Counted from the stretch's first letter, positions 47,124 to 56,658 are shown. The stretch: 56,744 nucleotides of DNA from Arthrobacter sp. Leaf69 (GCF_001422645.1 NZ_LMLR01000001.1:69580-126323); one strand, 5' to 3'. Translations and numbers: made by a program. The notes: generated by a model from the sequence alone, not told the origin.

Positions 47124-47420
47124 TTAGACGCTCGGCTTGACGTCCGGCCACCAGCCCGGCGCTGCGGTCGGCGTGGAGTCCGGCCACCAGCCCGGAGCTG
47201 CGCTCGGCTTGACGTCGGGCCACCAGCCCGGAGCTGCGCTCGGCTTGACGTCCGGCCACCAGCCCGGAGCTGCGCTCGGCTTGACGTCCGGCCACCAGCC
47301 CGGAGCTGAGACCGAAGTCTGCCCCGAGTTGTCGCCGGAAGCCGAGATCGCGGCCGTTGCGGAGACACCCGCAGCAGCCAGCGCACCGGCGGCAAGGAGG
47401 ATCGCGATGGATTTCTTCAT
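47124..47420 (-). CDS. Secreted small protein with five GWWPD 12-residue repeats
   Basis: 98 residues: Sec signal peptide (1 to about 27, MKKSIAILLAAGALAAAGVSA), a 10-residue linker, then five tandem copies of APGWWPDVKPSA (residues 39-98) reaching the stop codon. Copy 4 is APGWWPDSTPTA. The mature chain would be little more than Trp/Pro-rich repeats. I recognise no family. Possible roles: a surface or wall-binding linker peptide, or a multi-core precursor cut into peptides. Good start: AGGAG six bases before ATG, and TATACT upstream as a -10 element. Confidence 0.82.
   Translation of the reverse strand: MKKSIAILLAAGALAAAGVSATAAISASGDNSGQTSVSAPGWWPDVKPSAAPGWWPDVKPSAAPGWWPDVKPSAAPGWWPDSTPTAAPGWWPDVKPSV
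47127..47306 (-). repeat. Five 36-bp tandem repeats within the GWWPD protein gene
   Basis: The 36-bp units (GCTCCGGGCTGGTGGCCGGA and 16 more bases) are near-identical in copies 1-3; copies 4 and 5 have changes. The near identity at silent positions means recent expansion or repeat homogenisation. Confidence 0.9.
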
Positions 47421-47619
47421 TGAGTGCTCCTGATACGTATGTGACTGATGTTACTCGAGTGGTGCGAGTTCAGTATAAGGACAATCGACACGCCATGATG
47501 CAACAATTTTTCTGGAGGGTGAAAGCCTTGTGGTATTTGAGTATTCCTGCGTGGCCCTTGCGCAAATACTGCGGCGGTCATTATTGCCCGTGGTGTACAT
47601 TTCAGGTCCCGCGGCAACG

Positions 47620-47625
47620 GATAAT
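47620..47625 (+). promoter_or_regulatory. -10 element for a probably leaderless TPR-like transcript
   Basis: GATAAT ends six bases before the ATG at 47632, so transcription would begin at or next to the start codon. The GAGG right before the ATG is too close to be a Shine-Dalgarno site. Confidence 0.5.
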
Positions 47626-47631
47626 TGAGGC

Positions 47632-48654
47632 ATGCAACAAAACTCCGTTTCGCCGCAGTATGTCGCCGCAGAGCTACTCGCGCGGGAACAGTGGGCCAAT
47701 CACGACTTCGGTAACGCTGCCAGCAACGCGCGCAGTGCGGCGGAGATTGCTATGACTGACGGAGACCCGGAGGCTTGGTGGAACATGACGTTCTTCCAAG
47801 CAGAATGTCTTCTCGCCTCTGGAGAGTTCGAGCAGTGTGCGCTTATTGCTGCTCAGCTCGTCAGTGCACCGCTCGTTGGCGGAGGGCAGCTCCAAGCCAG
47901 GGTCAGAATAATGTTGTCCAAGGCGTGGCAGGGAGCGGGTCTTCTTGAAAGGGCAGCGGACGAAGCCAGGGAAGCAGCGGAACTGGTCACCGACGAAGCC
48001 GACATTGAGATCAACGTGACTGCCAGGCTGGCTTTGGTTGCGGCCTTGGGCGAAAGCGGCAAGATGGATGAGGCCTGGGCCGAGAGCCTTATCCTCGCCG
48101 ACGTCATTTCGGCTGAAGTGGACGATCAGCTGCTTGGCAAGGCCTACTGGGCGATAGGCAACGCAGCATTCCTCAGCGGCCGTGTAGACGACGGGCTCCT
48201 CTACCATGATCTTGCGGCAAGCACCTTTTCGCCGGCAAGAAATCTGCATGTCTGGGCCAAGTTCAACAGCGCCTCGGCTGCCATGCGGCTGGCTGCTGAA
48301 GTGGCCGATGCGTCGACGCTTCGCTGCATTGAACGAGCAGAGTTGGCCACTGACGTCATAGGTGGAAGCGAAGAAGGCGTCCTGCTGCAGAAGTTGAACC
48401 GTGGCCATTGGAACTACTTGGCGGGCGACTGGGCCGGCGCTGTTGAGCTCCTGGGCGAAATCTGCTGCGATGCTGAAGGGCTGCCGCCCCAGACGCTGGG
48501 CGAAGCCTGCCTGCTCTTGGGCCGGGCAAATGCTGCTATGGGAGACCTCGAAGCAGCCCAGGAGAATTTGCAGAAAGCCGCCGATCAGTTCGAAGCCGCA
48601 GGCGCACCGCAACGTGCCGACCAGGCCCGAGAGTATCTCGCAGCCGAAGCCTGA
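47632..48654 (+). CDS. Tetratricopeptide-repeat-like protein
   Basis: 340 residues, almost all helical, with repeated helix pairs typical of TPR domains (AAELLAREQWANHDFGNAASNARSAAEI; LGKAYWAIGNAAFLSGRVDDGLLYH; LGEACLLLGRANAAMGDLEAAQENLQKAADQFEAAGA). It has no HTH, enzyme motif or membrane helix. Likely a protein-interaction or peptide-sensing module. The N-terminal half of the gene and the 200 bp before it are lower in GC than the rest of the window and use less biased codons, so it may have been acquired. Confidence 0.8.
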   Translation: MQQNSVSPQYVAAELLAREQWANHDFGNAASNARSAAEIAMTDGDPEAWWNMTFFQAECLLASGEFEQCALIAAQLVSAPLVGGGQLQARVRIMLSKAWQGAGLLERAADEAREAAELVTDEADIEINVTARLALVAALGESGKMDEAWAESLILADVISAEVDDQLLGKAYWAIGNAAFLSGRVDDGLLYHDLAASTFSPARNLHVWAKFNSASAAMRLAAEVADASTLRCIERAELATDVIGGSEEGVLLQKLNRGHWNYLAGDWAGAVELLGEICCDAEGLPPQTLGEACLLLGRANAAMGDLEAAQENLQKAADQFEAAGAPQRADQAREYLAAEA

Positions 48655-48683
48655 TCCGGCCTGACTGGTTCTACCGCCGGACC

Positions 48684-48884
48684 CGTGGCGCGCCGCGTTG
48701 AGCGTGCCCTCCGAGTGCCTCCACAGATGGACATAGTGGGACTCTGTCCAGTGGTCGCGACTAAAGCTGGGCATGTCCCGTTGGCCTCGTGGCGCGCCGC
48801 GTTGAGCATGCCCTCTGGATGCCCCTAAGGATGGACATAGTGGGACTGTGTCCAGTGGTCGCGGTTAAGGCTGGGCATGTCCCG
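48684..48884. repeat. Two direct copies of an intergenic repeat (about 100 bp each)
   Basis: Copies at about 48684-48783 and 48787-48884. Shared text: GGCGCGCCGCGTTGAGC, TGGACATAGTGGGACT, TGTCCAGTGGTCGCG and GCTGGGCATGTCCCGT. Each holds an internal GGACATAGTG...TGTCC hairpin. The second copy supplies the last codons of the adjacent minus-strand membrane gene (ending HAQP). Related sequence recurs at 50.5-50.8 kb. Confidence 0.8.
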
Positions 48885-49518
48885 TGGCGGGAGCGGTGGT
48901 GGAGGCAGGCTTGCGGCCCAGGAAGACTGCGGCGCCGCCAACCACCAGGCTCAGCACCAGCAGCACCCACCCGGCGACGGTGAGGCCCGAGGCGAGGGCC
49001 ACCTGGCCGGCGTCGACGGTTTCGGCGGACATCATCGAATCGATCACCGCGTTGCCCCACAGCCTCACTCCCGCGAAGAGCAGGGGCACGGCCCACAGCG
49101 CCCAGCGCAATCCCTTCCGCGCCACGTTCGTGCCAATGAGCAGCAGCCAGGTGAAGCCGAAGATCAGCGGGAAGAGTGTGCCGGCCGTTTTGTGGATGTA
49201 GTTGAGTTGGCCCCGGGCGTCCTCGTCCATCGCGGCGCGCAGCTGCTCCACGAAGCTTTGGTCGAAGCCTCCGATCAAGGAATCCGGCATGGCAAGGCCG
49301 CCGCTGAGCTGGGTGAGCTGGTTGAGCGTGAGGAGGTGGAGGTACCAGAACAGGAACAGGCTGGCCACGACACCGGCAATCAGGATCAGGTTGCTGTTGC
49401 TCTGCGCCTTCTGCGGCGTCCGGCTGGTGCTGGGGTTGATCACCGCCGGCAACTGGTGCTGGGGGACGGCTGCGTTCGCGCCGTGTTTCTTGATCCGCTG
49501 TGCGGGAGTCTTGGCCAT
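48865..49518 (-). CDS. Four-helix membrane protein
   Basis: 217 residues. Basic soluble start (MAKTPAQRIKKHGANAAVPQHQ), first helix at about 43-62, an extracytoplasmic segment (63-105; FDQSFVEQLRAAMDEDARGQL), then helices at about 113-132, 138-155 and 170-196. No family named. Its 3' end lies within a copy of the intergenic repeat, so the natural C-terminus may have been replaced. Confidence 0.72.
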   Translation of the reverse strand: MAKTPAQRIKKHGANAAVPQHQLPAVINPSTSRTPQKAQSNSNLILIAGVVASLFLFWYLHLLTLNQLTQLSGGLAMPDSLIGGFDQSFVEQLRAAMDEDARGQLNYIHKTAGTLFPLIFGFTWLLLIGTNVARKGLRWALWAVPLLFAGVRLWGNAVIDSMMSAETVDAGQVALASGLTVAGWVLLVLSLVVGGAAVFLGRKPASTTAPATGHAQP

Positions 49519-49626
49519 GGCTCCATTATCGCCCGGTCACACGCGCTGGGGGCGCCGGCCGTCGCGGGGCGGCGTTGCCCGGCCCGCGCCTGTTCACTGC
49601 CAGCGGGCGCCGATAGGCTGGAGCGC

Positions 49627-50484
49627 GTGACCGAACAAGGAAAGCACCGGCTCGGCCGGCACAGCACTGCTGAACTCAACCCCGCCCTGGACGACTACCA
49701 GCTCGCCGAGGCCCTTGTGCGCGAGGCCGGGACGCTGGCCCTCCTCATGCGGCAGGCCGGGCTGGAGGGACGGCAAAAGACGTCGGTGTCCGACGTCGTC
49801 ACCGCCGCAGACCACGCCGCCGAGGCCTATGTGCTGGAACAGCTCCAGCGCTGCCGGCCCGACGACGGCATCCTCGGCGAAGAGGGCGCCTCCGTGGACG
49901 GCACCAGCGGCCGGACCTGGGTGATCGACCCGGTCGACGGGACGTATAACTTTCTGCATGGTTCCACCTACTGGTGCTCCGCTATTGCCCTCAAGGATTC
50001 TTCCGGTGTGGTGCTCGGCGGGATCTTCCAGCCCGAGGAGGACAAGCTTTGGCTCGGCGGAACAGCCCGGCCGGCAACGCTCAACGGCGAACGGCTGACC
50101 ACTTTCGGCGGCGCGGGGGTCCCCGGCGCCGGCCGGGCGGAGACGCCATTATCCGAACTCGGTGCCGCGACCTACATCCACCCCACCTGGCTCGCCGATC
50201 CGCTGTGCGCGATGCCATGGCACGCCGCCGCGACGTCCGCCGCCGCGCTGCGCATGTTCGGCTCGGGCTCCTGCGACCTGAGCCGGGTGGCCGACGGTGA
50301 ACTGGGCTGCTGGTTCCAGCACAGTTGCCCGGAATGGGACTGGCTGCCCGGGAAAGCCATTGTCCTCGCGGCCGGCGGAGCGGCCGACGTCGTGCGGGTC
50401 AACGGACTCGACTGGTTCGTTGCCGGCGGCACGACGGCGGTCCGTCAGCTCCGCGCCGCCCTCGAATCCGGCTCCGTGGCCTAG
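49627..50484 (+). CDS. Inositol monophosphatase family protein
   Basis: 285 residues from GTG 49627. Mg2+-dependent phosphatase motifs: GEEG (Glu pair), WVIDPVDGTYNFLHG (DPxDGT) and WDWLPGKAIVLAAGG, all with metal ligands intact. Members hydrolyse inositol phosphate, histidinol phosphate or PAP; the actinobacterial branch often acts in histidine or inositol metabolism. It lies alone, head-to-head with the membrane-protein gene. Confidence 0.9.
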   Translation: MTEQGKHRLGRHSTAELNPALDDYQLAEALVREAGTLALLMRQAGLEGRQKTSVSDVVTAADHAAEAYVLEQLQRCRPDDGILGEEGASVDGTSGRTWVIDPVDGTYNFLHGSTYWCSAIALKDSSGVVLGGIFQPEEDKLWLGGTARPATLNGERLTTFGGAGVPGAGRAETPLSELGAATYIHPTWLADPLCAMPWHAAATSAAALRMFGSGSCDLSRVADGELGCWFQHSCPEWDWLPGKAIVLAAGGAADVVRVNGLDWFVAGGTTAVRQLRAALESGSVA

Positions 50485-50512
50485 GTCCGGGCGTCCCGCT
50501 CCCTCCGCCCTG

Positions 50513-50780
50513 CGGGGGACATGCTCGTTGCCGACGCTGAACTGGTCACGCGCAGGACTGGACATGCTCATTCTTCGCTTCCGCGGCCGGGGGACATGCT
50601 TATTCTTTCCCGCCGGGAGTGGGCATATGGGCAGTATGTCCAGTGGTTGCGGCTAGGGGAGGGCATGCCCGGATGGAGGGTCTGTACGGTCGAGGGGACA
50701 TGCTCATTCTTGGCCGCGGGGGGATGGGCATCTGGGCAGTATGTCCCGTGGCTGCGGCCAGGGGAGGGCATGTCCCAAGG
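50513..50780. repeat. Cluster of intergenic repeats related to those at 48.7 kb
   Basis: Region 50485-50825 holds no gene. Two units (about 50624-50673 and 50725-50778) share GGGCAT-TGGGCAGTATGTCC, GTGG-TGCGG and GGGGAGGGCATG; four short motifs GGACATGCTCATTCTT (or close) occur between them. It is the same element family as at 48.7 kb, in a second state of decay. Confidence 0.75.
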
Positions 50781-50825
50781 GGGCGGACCTGACTGTCAGC
50801 GGCACCGCCTAGACTTGTTAACACC

Positions 50826-53360
50826 ATGGATATGTTGTTTGACCCTTACGCCGACGGACCCTTCCAAGCTGCCTCGAAGACGGGGACGCGCACCAAAACG
50901 CCTGCCGGCAACGGGATGACGGCTCTGGGTTCCGCCCTGAATTCTGCCCCGGGCGGCGGGCACGAGGGCGGCCACGGGGACCGCCCGGCCGGGGAGGGGG
51001 ACCACCCCCGGCTCCCGGGCGCGGCCGAGCTCCTTGAAGGGCTCAACCCCCAGCAGGAAGAAGCCGTCAAACACTCCGGCAGTGCCCTCCTGATCGTCGC
51101 AGGCGCCGGCTCGGGCAAGACCCGCGTGCTCAGCAACCGCATTGGCTACTTGATCGCCACCCGGCGCGCACACCACGGTGAGATCCTGGCCATCACCTTC
51201 ACCAACAAGGCTGCCGCCGAAATGCGGGAACGGGTCGAAGCCCTCGTGGGCGCCCGGGCCAAAACCATGTGGGTCTCCACTTTCCACTCCTCCTGCGTCC
51301 GCATCCTGCGCCGCGAAGCCAAGAATGTCGGCCTGAACTCCAACTTCTCCATCTACGATTCCGCGGACTCGCTGCGCCTCATCACCCTCGTGGCCAAGAA
51401 CCTGGACCTCGACCCGAAGCGGTTCGCCCCCAAAGCGATCCAGCACAAGATCTCGGCGCTCAAGAACGAGCTGATCGACGCTGACAGCTACTCCTCCAGC
51501 GCCAATTACAACGACCCCTTCGAACAGGCCGTCGCCGAGGTCTTCAAGGGCTATACGCAGCGGCTCCGCCAGGCCAACGCCATGGACTTCGATGACCTGA
51601 TCGCCGAAACGGTCTACATGTTCCGGGCCTTCCCCGCGCTCGCCGAGTCCTACCGGCGGCGCTTCCGGCACGTCCTGGTCGACGAATACCAGGACACCAA
51701 CCACGCCCAGTACGCGCTGGTGCGCGAGATCGTGGGCGAGGGCGAGGGCGCGGCGGAACTCACCGTCGTCGGCGACTCTGACCAGTCGATCTACGCCTTC
51801 CGCGGCGCGGACATCCGGAACATCGTGGAGTTCGAGAAGGACTACCCGGACGCCCGCACCATCAAACTTGAGCAGAACTACCGCTCCACCCAGACCATCC
51901 TCAGCGCCGCCAATTCGGTCATTTCCCGTAACCCCAACCGGCCGGAGAAGCGGCTGTGGACAGCGGAGGGCGACGGCGAGAAGATCGTCGGCTACGTCGG
52001 CGAGAACGAACACGACGAAGCCCAGTTCATTGCCAAGGAGATCGACCGGCTGCAGGACGAAGGCGACCTCCGGCCCGGGGACGTCGCCATCTTCTACCGC
52101 ACCAACGCACAGTCCCGCTCCATCGAGGATGTCCTGGTCCGCGTCGGGCTTCCGTACAAGGTGGTCGGCGGGACCCGCTTTTACGAGCGCAAGGAAATCA
52201 AGGACGCGCTCGCCTACCTGCGCGTGCTGGTCAACCCGGACGACGACGTTAATCTCCGCCGCATCCTGAATGAGCCCAAACGCGGCATCGGCGACCGGGC
52301 GGAGGGCGCGGTGGCCTCGCTCGCGCAGCGCGACCGGATCTCCTTTATGGCGGCAGCCCGCCGCGCCGATGAGGCGCCGGGCATGGCCACCCGGTCCGTT
52401 AATGCCGTCCAGGGCTTCGTGAAGTTGCTCGACGACCTCGCCGAGGTGGCCTCCGGATCCGGTGCGGCCGCTGCCCTGGAAGCCGTGCTCGAACAGACTG
52501 GCTACCTCGCAACCCTGCGTTCCAGCACCGACCCGCAGGACGAGTCCCGGGTGGAGAACCTCGCCGAACTGGTCGCCGTCGTCAGGGAATATGAACGCGA
52601 CAACCCGGAGGGGTCACTGGGCGCCTTCCTGGAAGGCGTCTCCCTCGTGGCCGACGCCGACCAGATCCCGGATGCGCCGGAGGGGTCCGCCGACGAGCTG
52701 GCGGCCGCCGTCGCCGAAGCCAAGCGGCTGGGCGTGGTCACCCTGATGACCCTGCACACCGCCAAGGGACTGGAATTTCCGGTGGTGTTCCTGACCGGCA
52801 TGGAGCACGGCCTGTTCCCGCACCAGCGCTCCGCCACCGACCCCAAGGAACTCGCTGAGGAACGCCGGCTGGCGTACGTCGGCCTGACCCGGGCCCGGAA
52901 GCGCCTGTACCTGACCCGCTCCGAGGTCCGCAGCATGTGGGGCCAGAGCCAGTACAACCCGGCCAGCCAGTTCATCGAGGAAATCCCGGCCGACCTCGTG
53001 GAGTGGAAGCGTGAAGGCTCCACCCGCCAGGCCGGCGGCTGGGGGAGCGGTGCCTCCATCGGCTCGAGCCGCTACGGCGGATCGTTCTGGGGAGCGGGCA
53101 CCGCGCGCGGCGCCGAAGCCAGCCCCACGGCCGGATTTAATGCCGACGTCCCGGCGGCCATCGCCAAGAACCGCGTGCAGCCGCAGAAAGAGGTGGTCGC
53201 CGTCAGCGTGGGGGACAAGGTCAACCACACGAGCTTCGGCAACGGCACCGTGCTGGCCGTCGAGGGGGCGGGGGACAAAACCGTCGCCAAGGTGAAGTTC
53301 AGCGTCGGAGAGAAGCGGCTCCTGCTCCGCTACGCCCCGCTGACAAAGCTCGACGCCTGA
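50826..53360 (+). CDS. pcrA: ATP-dependent DNA helicase PcrA/UvrD
   Basis: 844 residues. Superfamily 1A 3'-5' helicase in repair and replication restart. After an extended Gly/Pro-rich N-terminus (1-70): Q-motif LNPQQEEAV, Walker A AGAGSGKTR, TFTNKAA, Walker B VDEYQDTN, QNYRST, TLHTAKGLEF, VGLTRARKRLYL. The last 60 residues (VAVSVGDKVNHTSFGNGTVL to the end) form the Tudor-like DNA/RNA-polymerase-binding domain. A TAGACT (-10-like) is at 50810-50815, only 11 bases before ATG 50826. Confidence 0.96.
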   Translation: MDMLFDPYADGPFQAASKTGTRTKTPAGNGMTALGSALNSAPGGGHEGGHGDRPAGEGDHPRLPGAAELLEGLNPQQEEAVKHSGSALLIVAGAGSGKTRVLSNRIGYLIATRRAHHGEILAITFTNKAAAEMRERVEALVGARAKTMWVSTFHSSCVRILRREAKNVGLNSNFSIYDSADSLRLITLVAKNLDLDPKRFAPKAIQHKISALKNELIDADSYSSSANYNDPFEQAVAEVFKGYTQRLRQANAMDFDDLIAETVYMFRAFPALAESYRRRFRHVLVDEYQDTNHAQYALVREIVGEGEGAAELTVVGDSDQSIYAFRGADIRNIVEFEKDYPDARTIKLEQNYRSTQTILSAANSVISRNPNRPEKRLWTAEGDGEKIVGYVGENEHDEAQFIAKEIDRLQDEGDLRPGDVAIFYRTNAQSRSIEDVLVRVGLPYKVVGGTRFYERKEIKDALAYLRVLVNPDDDVNLRRILNEPKRGIGDRAEGAVASLAQRDRISFMAAARRADEAPGMATRSVNAVQGFVKLLDDLAEVASGSGAAAALEAVLEQTGYLATLRSSTDPQDESRVENLAELVAVVREYERDNPEGSLGAFLEGVSLVADADQIPDAPEGSADELAAAVAEAKRLGVVTLMTLHTAKGLEFPVVFLTGMEHGLFPHQRSATDPKELAEERRLAYVGLTRARKRLYLTRSEVRSMWGQSQYNPASQFIEEIPADLVEWKREGSTRQAGGWGSGASIGSSRYGGSFWGAGTARGAEASPTAGFNADVPAAIAKNRVQPQKEVVAVSVGDKVNHTSFGNGTVLAVEGAGDKTVAKVKFSVGEKRLLLRYAPLTKLDA

Positions 53361-53440
53361 CAGGCCCCGCACCCGGCAAGCCGGCACATGCCGTGCCGCC
53401 GCGCCCGGCTGAGTCCGGCCGGCCACATCGGACAGGCATA

Positions 53441-54148
53441 ATGGAGCCCATGCGACGGACACTGCTGGGGACCCTGGCCGCCCTTACCTTGATGGCGTCC
53501 ACGGCATGCACCGTCACGCAGAAGGACCCGGACTACGTTCCGCCCGCGCCACTGCCTGCGCTGGAGCAGCTCACGCAGGCGCCCCTGACGGACGCGGCGA
53601 AATACGCGGCGGGCCAGGACGTCCTCAGCTTCGCGACCGCGGACCGGAACGTGGTCTGCTCCCTGACGTCGGCCAAAGGCCGGCACGTGAACCTCCCGTA
53701 CGAGCAAAACGGCTTCGCGGATTCCAACAACAACAAGCTGGCCACGGTCCCCGTGGCGCATTGCGAACTTGCGGCCTATCCCAAGCCGGCGCCGAAGGAC
53801 ATCACGGACGACTGCGGCGGAACGGGCCTCGGCTACCTCGGCGGCGTCGCGCTGCTCACCCCGGAGAAGGCCGGATACGGCGAATGCCGTTCCGGCGTCA
53901 CACAGCAGGAGGCCGAATTCGGCCCCGGCGGCAGCCGCAAGGGCCCCATTTCCCAGCTGCCCGTTCTCGACGACGGCCAGAACCTCGAGCGCAACGGCCT
54001 GCGCTGCTCGGCCTACAACGGCGGTATCGCCTGCGGAAACGTCTCCGCCGGCGTCGCCTTCTTCGTGTCGCGGGATCATTACGAGCTGATCCCGGCCGCC
54101 GGAAAAAAGGCCCCGCAGGCCCCCTCGGAAGCCTCAAAAACCCCGTAA
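53441..54148 (+). CDS. Lipoprotein with Cys-rich globular domain
   Basis: 235 residues from ATG 53441 (GGACAGG five bases before). Signal with lipobox STAC (Cys23), then a domain with several Cys pairs (NVVCSLT, AHCELAAYP, DDCGGTG, ECRSGVT, LRCSAYNGGIACGN), suggesting extracellular disulfides. It resembles uncharacterised actinobacterial lipoproteins; no function known. Confidence 0.75.
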   Translation: MEPMRRTLLGTLAALTLMASTACTVTQKDPDYVPPAPLPALEQLTQAPLTDAAKYAAGQDVLSFATADRNVVCSLTSAKGRHVNLPYEQNGFADSNNNKLATVPVAHCELAAYPKPAPKDITDDCGGTGLGYLGGVALLTPEKAGYGECRSGVTQQEAEFGPGGSRKGPISQLPVLDDGQNLERNGLRCSAYNGGIACGNVSAGVAFFVSRDHYELIPAAGKKAPQAPSEASKTP

Positions 54149-54372
54149 TCTAGCGGTTTTTCTACGCTCCATAGAATAGTGTCCTTACTCACATAACGGG
54201 TACTCTGGAACGGGCTGGTCCCCAGAAAGGACTAGAGTTCCGAAAGGAGCATTGCGCCGTGTGGCTCGTTTCCAAGCTAGTCGCAGGGTGCGTTTATTCC
54301 GCAGACCGGTAACCGCGATAACGTGGGGTCCGGCTGTACAGAAACTACTTCGACGTAGAAGGACACTAAACC

Positions 54373-55542
54373 GTGGACCTGTTTGAATACCAGGCGCGCG
54401 ATATGTTCGAGGCGCACGGTGTACCCGTGCTTGCTGGCATCGTGGCGCACACCCCTGAAGAAGCAAAGGCAGCTGCCGAAAAAATCGGCGGAGTCACTGT
54501 CGTAAAGGCGCAGGTCAAGGCCGGAGGCCGCGGCAAAGCCGGCGGCGTCAAGGTCGCCAAGACCGCTGACGAGGCGTTTGAACACTCCACCAACATCCTC
54601 GGCATGGACATCAAGGGCCACACCGTCCACCGCGTGATGATCGCCCAGGGTGCGGACATCGCCGAGGAATACTACTTCTCCGTTCTCCTGGACCGGGCCA
54701 ACCGCAACTACCTGGCCATGTGCTCGGTTGAAGGCGGCATGGAAATCGAGCAGCTCGCCGTTGAGCGCCCCGAAGCCCTTGCCAAGATCGCGATCGACCC
54801 GGCCGTCGGCATCGACCAGGCCAAGGCCGACGAAATCGTCGCCGCCGCAGGCTTCGCCGAGGAACTGCGCGGCAAGGTCGCCAGCGTCATCCTGAAGCTC
54901 TGGGACGTTTTCAAGAAGGAAGACGCCACCCTCGTGGAGGTCAACCCGCTGGTCCTGACCGGTGCCGGCGACATCGTTGCCCTCGACGGCAAGGTCTCCC
55001 TCGACGAGAACGCTGACTTCCGTCACCCCAAGCACGCCCACCTTGAAGACAAGGACGCTGCTGACCCGCTCGAGGCCAAGGCCAAGGCGCAGGACCTCAA
55101 CTACGTCAAGCTGGACGGCTCCGTCGGCATCATCGGTAACGGTGCCGGTCTGGTCATGTCCACCCTCGACGTCGTTGCCTACGCCGGCGAGAACCACGGC
55201 AACGTCAAGCCCGCCAACTTCCTGGACATCGGCGGTGGAGCTTCCGCCGAGGTCATGGCCGCAGGCCTCGACGTCATCCTGGGCGACCCGCAGGTCAAGT
55301 CCGTCTTCGTCAACGTCTTCGGCGGCATCACCGCCTGTGACGCCGTCGCCAAGGGCATCGTCGGTGCACTGGCCGAGCTGGGCCACTCCGCGAACAAGCC
55401 GCTGGTAGTCCGCCTCGACGGCAACAACGTTGAGGAAGGCCGCCGCATCCTGGCCGAGGCCAACCACCCGCTGGTTACCCTGGCCGCCACCATGGACGAG
55501 GGCGCCGACAAGGCTGCCGAGCTCGCCAACGCAGCGAAGTAG
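54373..55542 (+). CDS. sucC: Succinate-CoA ligase subunit beta
   Basis: 389 residues. ATP-grasp subunit of the TCA-cycle enzyme that makes ATP or GTP from succinyl-CoA. Start [37 protein letters not shown] binds nucleotide; VEVNPLVLT and LDIGGGA are family blocks. GTG start at 54373 with AGAAGGA nine bases ahead. A 220-base leader precedes it. sucD follows after 12 bases. Confidence 0.97.
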   Translation: MDLFEYQARDMFEAHGVPVLAGIVAHTPEEAKAAAEKIGGVTVVKAQVKAGGRGKAGGVKVAKTADEAFEHSTNILGMDIKGHTVHRVMIAQGADIAEEYYFSVLLDRANRNYLAMCSVEGGMEIEQLAVERPEALAKIAIDPAVGIDQAKADEIVAAAGFAEELRGKVASVILKLWDVFKKEDATLVEVNPLVLTGAGDIVALDGKVSLDENADFRHPKHAHLEDKDAADPLEAKAKAQDLNYVKLDGSVGIIGNGAGLVMSTLDVVAYAGENHGNVKPANFLDIGGGASAEVMAAGLDVILGDPQVKSVFVNVFGGITACDAVAKGIVGALAELGHSANKPLVVRLDGNNVEEGRRILAEANHPLVTLAATMDEGADKAAELANAAK

Positions 55543-55554
55543 AGGGACTCGACT

Positions 55555-56457
55555 ATGTCTATTTATCTGAACAAGGACTCCAAGGTCATCGTCCAGGGCA
55601 TCACCGGCGGCGAAGGCACCAAGCACACCGCACTGATGCTGAAGGCCGGCACCAACGTTGTGGGCGGCGTCAACGCCCGCAAGGCCGGCACCACGGTCCT
55701 GCACGGCGACACGGAGATCACCGTCTTCGGCACCGTCAAGGAAGCCATGGCCGAGACCGGCGCTGACGTTTCCATCGTCTTCGTCCCGCCGGCCTTCACC
55801 AAGGACGCCGTCGTTGAAGCCATCGAGGCCGGCATCGGCCTGGTCGTCGTCATCACCGAAGGTGTGCCCGTCCAGGACTCCGCCGAGTTCTGGGCACTGG
55901 CCCAGTCCAAGCTGGACGCCAACGGCAAGCAGGTCACCCGCATTATCGGACCGAACTGCCCCGGCATCATCACCCCCGGCGAGGCCCTCGTTGGCATCAC
56001 GCCGGCCAACATCACCGGCAAGGGCCCCATCGGCCTCGTCTCCAAGTCAGGCACCCTGACCTACCAGATGATGTACGAACTGCGCGACCTCGGCTTCTCC
56101 ACCGCCATCGGCATCGGCGGCGACCCTGTCATCGGCACCACCCACATCGACGCGCTCGAAGCGTTCGAGGCTGACCCGGAGACCAAGGCGATCGTCATGA
56201 TCGGCGAAATCGGCGGCGACGCCGAAGAGCGTGCCGCCGACTACATCAAGGCACACGTCACCAAGCCGGTTGTCGGCTACGTGGCCGGCTTCACCGCTCC
56301 GGAGGGCAAGACCATGGGCCACGCAGGCGCCATCGTCTCGGGCTCCGCGGGCACCGCCCAGGCCAAGAAGGAAGCCCTCGAGGCTGCTGGCGTCAAGGTC
56401 GGCAAGACGCCGTCCGAGACCGCCACGCTCCTGCGCGAAGTCTTCGCAGCCCTCTAG
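55555..56457 (+). CDS. sucD: Succinate-CoA ligase subunit alpha
   Basis: 300 residues. Binds CoA and holds the phosphorylated histidine. [24 protein letters not shown] at the N-terminus (CoA-binding Rossmann fold), [25 protein letters not shown], and [12 protein letters not shown] with the active-site His. ATG 55555 lies 12 bases after sucC. Confidence 0.97.
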   Translation: MSIYLNKDSKVIVQGITGGEGTKHTALMLKAGTNVVGGVNARKAGTTVLHGDTEITVFGTVKEAMAETGADVSIVFVPPAFTKDAVVEAIEAGIGLVVVITEGVPVQDSAEFWALAQSKLDANGKQVTRIIGPNCPGIITPGEALVGITPANITGKGPIGLVSKSGTLTYQMMYELRDLGFSTAIGIGGDPVIGTTHIDALEAFEADPETKAIVMIGEIGGDAEERAADYIKAHVTKPVVGYVAGFTAPEGKTMGHAGAIVSGSAGTAQAKKEALEAAGVKVGKTPSETATLLREVFAAL

Positions 56458-56469
56458 GCTCACAGCACC

Positions 56470-56540
56470 ACCACACGCGGGGTCACCGCCGGCCCGTCCT
56501 ACTCGCTGGGATGGACCGGAGGTGACCCCGCGTTGTGCGT
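56470..56540. terminator. First hairpin after sucD
   Basis: CACACGCGGGGTCACC and GGTGACCCCGCGTTGTG pair with near-perfect fit around a 30-base loop region that holds its own smaller inverted repeat. Confidence 0.65.
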
Positions 56541-56551
56541 TTAACGAAAGT

Positions 56552-56601
56552 ACGACGGCGGCGGGTCACCATCCCCACGGATGGTGACCCGCCGCCGTCG
56601 T
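56552..56601. terminator. 23-bp perfect hairpin, bidirectional terminator
   Basis: A 23-base arm starting ACGACGGCGGCGGG pairs without mismatch with the other arm; loop CCAC. It lies between sucCD and the opposing partial gene. The T-run is missing. Confidence 0.75.
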
Positions 56602-56658
56602 GCACTGCTTTCAAGAACACGGCCGTTCGGCACCACGGCCAGCCAGGAACGGTGCAGC

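Noticed and set aside
47127..47306. CRISPR array, given regular 36-bp repeats
   Set aside because: The units are contiguous with no spacers, keep one reading frame, and encode APGWWPDVKPSA behind a signal peptide; no cas genes nearby.
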